Positions 1 to 5,048 of a DNA stretch of 5,048 bases are shown in pieces (positions within the stretch are counted from its first letter, which is position 1; each line of letters opens with the position of its first letter). The position numbers were made by a program, and so were the translations under genes. Under the pieces are notes generated by a model. That model was not told where the DNA came from and made no database searches. It saw only the letters and a program-made list of their open reading frames with translations. The DNA comes from Syntrophaceae bacterium UBA1062 (GTDB taxonomy: Bacteria; Desulfobacterota; Desulfomonilia; UBA1062): positions 1 through 5,048 of the forward strand of contig DCDF01000208.1 of assembly GCA_002316295.1 (NCBI GenBank), in the 5' to 3' direction.

Positions 1-1593
1 GCCCATGCCGCGGCCCACGGCGTCAAGCCCGAGTACTGCATCGCGCTACAGGGGGAGGTGCAGATGCGCCCCGAAGACATGCGCAACCCGAGCATGCTCA
101 CCGGGGACGTGGAGGTCGTTGTCCGGGAGCTTGCGGTTCTGAACGAGGCAAAGACACCCCCGTATGTTCTGGAAGACGGGGTGGAAGCGAGCGATGTCCT
201 CAGGCTGAAATACCGCTACCTGGATCTGCGCAGACCCTCGCTTCAGCGCAACATCATTCTCAGGCACAAGGCCGCCGGCAGCGTCAGAAGGTATCTGGAC
301 AGCCACGGTTTCATCGACGTGGAGACTCCGGTCCTCACCAAGAGCACCCCGGAAGGGGCCAGGGACTATCTGGTGCCGAGCCGCGTGTTTCCGGGCAAAT
401 GCTATGCGCTTCCCCAGTCGCCCCAGCTCTTCAAGCAGCTTCTCATGGTTTCGGGCTTCGACCGATATTACCAGATCGTCAAGTGCTTCAGAGACGAAGA
501 CTTGAGAGCGGACCGGCAGCCCGAGTTCACCCAGATCGATATCGAGATGTCGTTCGTGGAGATGGACGACATCCTGAATATAACCGAGACCATGATCGTG
601 AACCTCTTCAGGGAAACCATCGGAGTGAACCTGCCGGTTCCTTTCAGGCGGATGACCTACGAGGAGGCCATGGAGGATTACGGCACCGACAGGCCGGATA
701 CCCGCTTCGGCATGAAGCTCAAGGATATCTCCGACATCGTGGCCGGATCGGATTTCCGGGTGTTCGCGTCCACCCTTGCTGAAGGCGGCGTGGTCAAGGC
801 GTTCGCGGTCAAGGCCCCCCACGGGTTCAGCAGGAAAGACCTCGATTCGTTTTCGGACGTGGTGGCCGATTTCGGAGCAAAAGGCGTCCTCTGGGCCCGC
901 CTGGAGGGCGACGGCTGGAAGTCGAGCTTGTCCAAGTTCCTTCAGGCAAGCCGGTTCGATGCCATGGGGCAGCGCCTGGACATGAAGCCGGGCGACATCG
1001 CCCTGATCATCGCAGCCCCGAAGAACACGGCAAACGCGAGCCTGAGCGCACTCAGGCTTCATGTGGCGGGGCGCCTCGGCCTCATCGATCCGAACGCCTT
1101 CTCGGCACTGTGGGTGACCGATTTTCCCCTGCTTGAGTGGAGCGAGGAAGACAAGCGCCTCGTTTCGGTGCACCACCCGTTCACCGCGCCCATGCCCGAC
1201 GATCTCCCGCTTCTCCCGAGCGATCCGGGGAAGGTGAGATCCCAGGCGTACGACATGGTGATCAACGGCTCCGAGGTAGGGGGAGGGAGCATCCGTATCC
1301 ATACCCCCGAGATCCAGAAGCAGGTCTTCGAGGCAATCGGGCTCGGCGAGGAGGAGGCAAGGATCAAGTTCGGGTTTCTGCTGGACGCCCTCCAATACGG
1401 CGCTCCCCCTCACGGCGGCATTGCTTTCGGGCTCGACCGGCTCACCATGATCCTTACCCATGCGGCGAGCATACGGGATGTCATCGCGTTCCCCAAGACG
1501 CAGAAGGCATACTGTGTCATGACTGACGCCCCTTCGGAGGTAAGCCCGGCCCAGCTTGCAGAGCTCGGGCTGAAATACGGGAAGGAGGGCTGA
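1..1593 (+). CDS. aspS: Aspartyl-tRNA synthetase, bacterial type (5' end cut off by window edge)
   Basis: This class II synthetase charges tRNA(Asp), and in some bacteria also tRNA(Asn), with aspartate in the cytoplasm. The reading frame is open from base 1, and the codons before the GTG at 58 already match the family, so the true start lies outside the window. By recalled alignment with the E. coli enzyme (590 aa), about 55 N-terminal residues are missing and 530 are present. The visible part runs from the end of the anticodon-binding OB fold (TGDVEV, about 100-117), through the motif 1 region (GFIDVETPVLTKSTPEGARDY, about 307-372) and the QSPQLFKQLL aspartate-site segment (415-444), to motif 2 with its FRDED loop (487-501) and ADRQPEFTQID. 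A GAD insertion domain (roughly 750-1050) marks it as bacterial rather than archaeal or eukaryotic. Motif 3 contains GLDR (1429-1440), with the ATP-binding arginine. All signatures are intact. Its TGA overlaps the next gene's ATG by one base. Whether it also charges tRNA(Asn) cannot be decided from this fragment. Confidence 0.98.
   Translation, partial: AHAAAHGVKPEYCIALQGEVQMRPEDMRNPSMLTGDVEVVVRELAVLNEAKTPPYVLEDGVEASDVLRLKYRYLDLRRPSLQRNIILRHKAAGSVRRYLDSHGFIDVETPVLTKSTPEGARDYLVPSRVFPGKCYALPQSPQLFKQLLMVSGFDRYYQIVKCFRDEDLRADRQPEFTQIDIEMSFVEMDDILNITETMIVNLFRETIGVNLPVPFRRMTYEEAMEDYGTDRPDTRFGMKLKDISDIVAGSDFRVFASTLAEGGVVKAFAVKAPHGFSRKDLDSFSDVVADFGAKGVLWARLEGDGWKSSLSKFLQASRFDAMGQRLDMKPGDIALIIAAPKNTANASLSALRLHVAGRLGLIDPNAFSALWVTDFPLLEWSEEDKRLVSVHHPFTAPMPDDLPLLPSDPGKVRSQAYDMVINGSEVGGGSIRIHTPEIQKQVFEAIGLGEEEARIKFGFLLDALQYGAPPHGGIAFGLDRLTMILTHAASIRDVIAFPKTQKAYCVMTDAPSEVSPAQLAELGLKYGKEG
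1582..1588 (+). promoter_or_regulatory. Shine-Dalgarno site of the LysM lipoprotein gene, inside the aspS 3' end
   Basis: AAGGAGG lies four bases before the ATG at 1593, within the last codons of aspS. The stop and start share a base (TGATG, 1591-1595). This arrangement supports the chosen start and suggests that translation of the lipoprotein is coupled to that of aspS. Confidence 0.8.
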
Positions 1594-2399
1594 TGAGACG
1601 AATCGGTTTTCTACTCATGGTTCCATTCATTCTGCTGGGATGCTCCTCGAACCCATCGCCTGACATCACCGGCGGCGTTGATGACAGCGCATCGGGGAGA
1701 ACCTCTCTGGAACGCGGGCTTGAGAGCATGGAAGCGGGGCTGAAGGCAAAGGCGAAAGGCAACGACGAAGAGGCGCGCAATGCCTTTGTCCAGGCCAGCA
1801 GGCATTTCCGCGAGGCGGACGGGCAGAGCCGCACCATCATGCACCGTACGCTGGCCGAGCTGGGCAAGATCGTGGAGATCTCCGGCTTCGTGTATGCGCC
1901 GAAGGAGTCGTTCGAGGCCCTTGCGATCTACCTGAAGATGCAGAACGCATACATGGACTGCGAGCCCAAGGTGCTCTCGGTGCTGGAGCAGCAGTTCAAT
2001 GAAAAGGTGCTCAAGGTCCAGGAAATAACGGTCACAGAGAAGCAGAAGCGTCTCGAGGAGCTCGGCCAGGAGATCGCCCAGAAGCGCAAGGAAATCCAGA
2101 CGCAGTCGCAGACCGACATCTTCGAGATCTACCCCACCATTTACGTGGTGAAGAAGAGCGACACCCTGCCCAGCATCGCGGCCCGGCACGAGATCTACAA
2201 CGATTCGTATATGTGGCCCCTCATCTACAAGGCAAACCGCGACCAGATCAAAGACCCCAAGGTGGTATACGTGGGACAGGACTTGAAGATACCGCGGGAC
2301 ATCACCGTGGAGGAGATCATCGAAGCACGCAGGGAGGCGGGTGCGCCGGAACCTGAAAAGATCCCCAAGGAAGCATACGTGCCGAGGAGGAAAAAGTAG
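1593..2399 (+). CDS. LysM-domain lipoprotein, cell-envelope, function unknown
   Basis: This is a 268-residue predicted lipoprotein. Residues 1-16 form a short signal peptide: two arginines, a hydrophobic stretch, then the lipobox L-L-G-C with Cys17 as the expected lipidation site. The residues after it are S-S, with no Asp at +2, so by the E. coli rule it would go to the outer membrane. Residues about 40-135 are helical and charged, with no domain I can name with certainty. Residues about 135-172 are rich in K, E, Q and L and look like a coiled coil. A LysM module follows at about 183-234 (bases 2139-2294): YVVKKSDTLPSIA at its start, WPLIYKANRDQI in the middle and VGQDLKIP at its end. LysM binds the glycan of peptidoglycan, so the protein probably bridges a membrane and the wall. 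The C-terminal 30 residues are rich in E, P, K and R. No catalytic domain is visible. It sits one base from the next gene. Its substrate or partner is unknown, and its linkage to aspS and the synthase gives no functional clue I can defend. Confidence 0.9.
   Translation: MRRIGFLLMVPFILLGCSSNPSPDITGGVDDSASGRTSLERGLESMEAGLKAKAKGNDEEARNAFVQASRHFREADGQSRTIMHRTLAELGKIVEISGFVYAPKESFEALAIYLKMQNAYMDCEPKVLSVLEQQFNEKVLKVQEITVTEKQKRLEELGQEIAQKRKEIQTQSQTDIFEIYPTIYVVKKSDTLPSIAARHEIYNDSYMWPLIYKANRDQIKDPKVVYVGQDLKIPRDITVEEIIEARREAGAPEPEKIPKEAYVPRRKK
2384..2390 (+). promoter_or_regulatory. Shine-Dalgarno site that decides the GTG start of the synthase gene
   Basis: GAGGAGG lies ten bases before the GTG at 2401, inside the last codons of the lipoprotein gene. 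It favours GTG 2401 over the upstream in-frame GTG at 2341. That GTG has AGGGAGG only three bases before it (2331-2337), which is too tight, and would create a 59-base overlap. The nearby ATG at 2409 is in another frame. Confidence 0.65.
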
Positions 2400-2400
2400 C

Positions 2401-4326
2401 GTGGCGCGATGGGATGAGGACAAGAAGCTCTTCTACTACACCCCGGGAAGGAATTTCGAGACCGGCATCAAGGATACCGATCAGGGCAACTTTTATCGGT
2501 CGATCTTCCCCTATCACGAGGTCCCCAAGATCGATTTCGACATGCGTCTGATTCCCATCCAGCCGGCGGACGACATCTTCATCACCGACACCACCTTCCG
2601 CGACGGCCAGCAGTCCATGGCGCCCTTCAGCGTCGAGCAGATCGAGCGGATCTATGATTTTCTCCACATCATCGGTGGAGCAAAGGGGCTCATCAGGGCC
2701 GCGGAGTTTTTCCTCTACTCCCGCAAAGACAAGACGGCCGTGGAGAAGTGCCTGGCCAAAGGATACGAGTATCCGAAGGTGACCTCCTGGATCCGGGCCA
2801 GCAAGGAAGATCTCAGGCTCGTCAAGGAGATGGGGATCAGCGAAACCGGCATGCTCACCTCTGTGTCCGATTACCACATCTTTCTGAAGCTCGGCTCCAA
2901 CCGTCGGAAGGTCATGGACGACTTTCTCGGGATCGTCAAGGAGGCCCTGTCTCTCGGAATCGTTCCCCGGTGCCATTTCGAGGACATCACCCGGGCCGAC
3001 ATCTACGGGTTCTGCGTCCCCTTTGCCCGGGAGCTCATGAAGCTGAGAGAAGAGAGCAAGATCGATATCAAGGTCAGGCTCTGCGACACGCTGGGATTCG
3101 GGGTATCCTTCCCCGGAGCGGCCCTTCCCCGGGCGGTGGACAAGCTGGTGCGGGCCATGATCGACGATGCGGGCGTCCCTTCGCACCTGCTGGAATGGCA
3201 CGGGCACAACGACTTTCACAAGGTCCTCACCAATGCCGTCACGGCATGGCTATACGGGTGCGGCGGCGTGAACGGGGCCATCCTAGGCTTCGGCGAGCGC
3301 ACGGGCAACACTCCGGTGGAGGCCATGGTCATCGAGTATCTCTCGCTCAGAGGGCATGACGACAGCATCAACACCCTGGCCATCACCGAGCTGGCAGAGT
3401 ACGTCAACGCGGAGTTCAATTTCTCCATCCCCGCCAACTATCCCTTCGTGGGAGAAAACTTTAACGTCACCAGGGCCGGTATACACGCCGACGGTCTCGT
3501 CAAGAACGAGGAGATCTACAACATCTTCGACACCAAGGCCATCCTCGGCAGGCCCATCGAGATCGCCATCACCGACAAATCCGGCAAGGCGGGCATCGCC
3601 CACTGGGTCAACCGGCACTTCAAGCTCTCCCCGCCCGATGATGTGGACAAGCGCCATCCCGGCATATCGCGTATCTATCAGCACGTGGTCAAGGAGTACG
3701 AGGACGGCAGGGTCACCTCCATGTCCGACGACGAGCTGGAAAAGCTCGCCATGCGCTTCATCCCCCAGATCTTCCTCTCCGGATTCGACCTCATCAAGTA
3801 CGAATCGCGGGAATACGCGAGCCGGCTCATCGTGGAGCTCATGAACAACGACGATATCCGCAGCATGGACCCCAAGAGGCAGGAGCCAGTGATCACGGAG
3901 TTCATCAAGGAGTTCCCGTTCATCCAGTTCGCCTATGTCACGGACATGAACGGCGTCAAGATCACGCAGAACATCACCCAGCCCGAGTATCGAGGCCAGT
4001 TCAAGCACATGATGAAAGAGAATGAAGACTGCTCGGACCGGGAGTGGTTCATCAAAACCATCGAAGAGGGCAAGCTCTACGTGAGCGGGGTGTGCACCTC
4101 CCGCATCACCCGGGCATTGATCATCACCGTATCCGCCCCGATCACGGACGATCGCGACGAGATGGTCGGTGTTCTGGGCCTCGATATCCGCTTCGAAGAC
4201 GTGGTGAAGGCCATTCAGAGCGTGTACGAATGGCAGGGCACGAGGATGAGCGCCCGCGACCTGCAGAAATATCAGCACCTGCTGTGGGAAGAGCTCCACC
4301 GGATCACCCGCGCCGGAACGCAATAA
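2401..4326 (+). CDS. DRE-TIM acyl-CoA condensing enzyme (probable Re-citrate synthase) fused to a C-terminal Cache-like domain
   Basis: This is a 641-residue protein with a GTG start. Residues about 58-405 form the TIM-barrel catalytic domain of the HMGL-like/isopropylmalate synthase family. It has DTTFRDGQQ at 63-71 (Arg67 catalytic, Asp68 a metal ligand), CDTLGFG at 228-234, the metal-binding HGHND at 267-271, GFGERTGNTP at 296-305 (Asn303 a likely metal ligand) and GIHADG at 360-365. Such enzymes join acetyl-CoA to a 2-oxo acid. The following gene is icd, so citrate formation from oxaloacetate (Re-citrate synthase, known from anaerobes such as Clostridium kluyveri and Syntrophus) is the best guess. 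Homocitrate, isopropylmalate or citramalate synthesis cannot be excluded from sequence alone. Residues about 406-460 are a linker. Residues about 461-605 resemble a PDC/Cache sensor: FAYVTDMNG, then SDREWF (545-550), YVSG, ITVSAPITD and GVLGLDI. No LeuA-type regulatory domain, signal peptide or membrane segment is seen, so the protein should be cytoplasmic. Family membership is firm, the substrate is inferred. Confidence 0.92.
   Translation: MARWDEDKKLFYYTPGRNFETGIKDTDQGNFYRSIFPYHEVPKIDFDMRLIPIQPADDIFITDTTFRDGQQSMAPFSVEQIERIYDFLHIIGGAKGLIRAAEFFLYSRKDKTAVEKCLAKGYEYPKVTSWIRASKEDLRLVKEMGISETGMLTSVSDYHIFLKLGSNRRKVMDDFLGIVKEALSLGIVPRCHFEDITRADIYGFCVPFARELMKLREESKIDIKVRLCDTLGFGVSFPGAALPRAVDKLVRAMIDDAGVPSHLLEWHGHNDFHKVLTNAVTAWLYGCGGVNGAILGFGERTGNTPVEAMVIEYLSLRGHDDSINTLAITELAEYVNAEFNFSIPANYPFVGENFNVTRAGIHADGLVKNEEIYNIFDTKAILGRPIEIAITDKSGKAGIAHWVNRHFKLSPPDDVDKRHPGISRIYQHVVKEYEDGRVTSMSDDELEKLAMRFIPQIFLSGFDLIKYESREYASRLIVELMNNDDIRSMDPKRQEPVITEFIKEFPFIQFAYVTDMNGVKITQNITQPEYRGQFKHMMKENEDCSDREWFIKTIEEGKLYVSGVCTSRITRALIITVSAPITDDRDEMVGVLGLDIRFEDVVKAIQSVYEWQGTRMSARDLQKYQHLLWEELHRITRAGTQ
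3781..4215 (+). other. Region encoding a cytoplasmic Cache-like (PDC) sensor domain
   Basis: Residues about 461-605 of the synthase follow the order of conserved blocks in the membrane-distal half of Cache sensors. There is a helix, a strand F-A-Y-V-T-D-x-N-G, then S-D-R-E-W-F, Y-V-S-G, I-T-V-S-A-P-I and finally G-V-L-G-L-D-I. Arg547, Trp549 and Asp595 sit where, as I recall, amino-acid-binding Cache domains keep ligand-contacting residues. The usual tyrosines appear to be replaced (Phe550, and Cys565 further on), so the ligand is open and may be another small carboxylate or amine. I judged this by eye, without a profile search. Confidence 0.75.
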
Positions 4327-4330
4327 CGAT

Positions 4331-4337
4331 AAAGGAG
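4331..4337 (+). promoter_or_regulatory. Shine-Dalgarno site of icd
   Basis: AAAGGAG lies five bases before the ATG at 4343, in the 16-base gap after the synthase stop codon. The gap is too short for a terminator or an ordinary promoter, so icd is most likely read from the same transcript as the synthase. Confidence 0.85.
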
Positions 4338-4342
4338 AAAAA

Positions 4343-5048
4343 ATGGCAGACGGCACCAAGATCACCTTTTCAGACGGCAGGCTCCATGTTCCCCATGAAC
4401 CCATCATTCCCTTCATCGAAGGCGACGGCACAGGGCCGGATATCTGGAAGGCGTCCAGACACGTGTTCGATGAGGCCGTGAAAAAGGCGTACAGCGGCGG
4501 CAGACGTATTGTGTGGAAAGAGGTTCTGGCGGGGCAGAAGGCATACGACGCCACGGGCAGCTGGCTGCCGGACGAGACGGTGGATGCCCTGCGTGAATAT
4601 ATCGTGGGCATCAAGGGCCCTCTCACGACCCCCGTAGGCGGAGGCATCCGGTCGTTGAACGTGGCCTTGAGACAGATGCTCGATCTGTTCGCCTGCGTGC
4701 GGCCGGTGAGATACTACCAGGGCACCCCCTCCCCGGTGAAGAGGCCCGAACTCGTAGACATCACCGTTTTCCGGGAAAACACCGAGGACGTCTACTCCGG
4801 CGTCGAGTGGCGCGAGGGCACGGCCGAGGCGCGCAGGGTCATCGAATTCCTCAACGGGACCATGAAAACGTCCATCCGGGAAGACTCGGGCATCGGCGTC
4901 AAGCCCATATCCATAACCGGCACCAGGAGACTGGTGAAGATGGCCGTAGAGTATGCCCTTGCCAACGGAAAGAAGATCGTCACCCTGGTGCACAAGGGCA
5001 ATATCATGAAGTTCACCGAGGGCGCATTCAGAGACTGGGGATACCAGC
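4343..5048 (+). CDS. icd: Isocitrate dehydrogenase, E. coli Icd type (3' end cut off by window edge)
   Basis: This enzyme oxidatively decarboxylates isocitrate to 2-oxoglutarate in the cytoplasm. The first 235 residues are present, out of about 415 in the family. They include IEGDGTGPDIW (25-35), KGPLTTPVGGGIRSLNVALRQ (91-111), RPVRYYQGTPSPVKRPEL (120-137), FRENTEDVYSG (143-153) and VTLVHKGNIMKFTEGAFRDWGYQ (213-235), all close to the E. coli protein. The isocitrate-binding residues Ser104, Asn106, Arg110, Arg120 and Arg144 and the catalytic Tyr151 and Lys218 are present (E. coli 113, 115, 119, 129, 153, 160 and 230). About three residues are missing relative to E. coli near 172-183, a surface region. 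The coenzyme-specificity residues lie in the missing C-terminal part, so NADP is likely from the family but not shown. Ser104 is the counterpart of the serine that AceK phosphorylates in enterics. Whether such a kinase exists here is unknown. Confidence 0.97.
   Translation, partial: MADGTKITFSDGRLHVPHEPIIPFIEGDGTGPDIWKASRHVFDEAVKKAYSGGRRIVWKEVLAGQKAYDATGSWLPDETVDALREYIVGIKGPLTTPVGGGIRSLNVALRQMLDLFACVRPVRYYQGTPSPVKRPELVDITVFRENTEDVYSGVEWREGTAEARRVIEFLNGTMKTSIREDSGIGVKPISITGTRRLVKMAVEYALANGKKIVTLVHKGNIMKFTEGAFRDWGYQ

Noticed and set aside
58..60. GTG as the start of aspS
   Set aside because: The frame stays open to base 1, and the codons before it encode residues that align with the family (such as EYCIALQGEV), so the gene continues upstream of the window.
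46..1461. Long open frame of 471 codons on the - strand opposite aspS
   Set aside because: It lies wholly opposite a certain aspS with all its motifs. Its protein is rich in H, R, G and E with no recognisable domain, as expected for the complement of a G+C-rich gene.
2341..2400. Longer synthase with a basic 20-residue N-terminal extension starting at GTG 2341
   Set aside because: It would overlap the lipoprotein gene by 59 bases, its ribosome site is only three bases from the start, and the extension is a low-complexity basic stretch typical of an out-of-frame read. GTG 2401 has a better-spaced site.
1611..3219. Two further - strand open frames (1611-2423 and 2317-3219) opposite the lipoprotein and synthase
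   Set aside because: Both are antisense to genes with clear family motifs and show no recognisable protein features of their own.
4327..4342. Possible terminator or promoter between the synthase and icd
   Set aside because: The 16-base gap contains only the icd Shine-Dalgarno site and has no hairpin or T-run.
3283..4647. Long open frame of 454 codons on the - strand opposite the synthase and icd start
   Set aside because: It runs across two well-supported genes and their ribosome site, its composition is typical of a shadow frame (many V, D, H, L), and no domain is recognisable.
1..5048. Undescribed defence, mobile or RNA-based system
   Set aside because: The window is almost entirely filled by four co-directional genes of ordinary type. 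I saw no repeat arrays, inverted terminal repeats, integrase or transposase motifs, or tRNA-like structures.

Overview
The window holds four genes, all on the + strand and packed almost without gaps: the 3' part of aspS (aspartyl-tRNA synthetase, cut by the left edge), a LysM-domain lipoprotein, a 641-residue enzyme of the isopropylmalate/homocitrate/Re-citrate synthase family carrying an extra C-terminal Cache-like (PDC) sensor domain, and the 5' part of icd (isocitrate dehydrogenase, cut by the right edge). The junctions are a 1-base overlap, a 1-base gap and a 16-base gap, each with a Shine-Dalgarno sequence, so the four genes look like part of one transcription unit. No promoter, terminator, RNA gene, repeat, mobile element or CRISPR array is visible, and no stretch longer than 16 bases is non-coding.

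The sequence is G+C-rich with G/C-ending codons, and the AspRS is of the bacterial type with an inserted GAD domain. A Re-citrate-synthase-like enzyme directly upstream of icd, together with a LysM lipoprotein of a diderm type, suggests an anaerobic Gram-negative bacterium, plausibly of the Desulfobacterota (former Deltaproteobacteria). This placement is inferred from gene content and is not proven.

Layout: 1-1593 aspS (partial); 1593-2399 lipoprotein; 2401-4326 synthase-Cache fusion; 4343-5048 icd (partial). The last two genes make metabolic sense together: if the synthase makes citrate from acetyl-CoA and oxaloacetate, then aconitase and Icd carry it on to 2-oxoglutarate, the oxidative branch that anaerobes use to make glutamate. 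The lipoprotein and aspS have no obvious metabolic link to this pair and may simply share transcription.

The most interesting item is the synthase-Cache fusion. A sensor domain normally found outside the cell in chemoreceptors and kinases is attached to a soluble acyl-CoA condensing enzyme, in the place where relatives such as LeuA carry a leucine-binding regulatory domain. I see no defence, mobile or otherwise wholly new system here.
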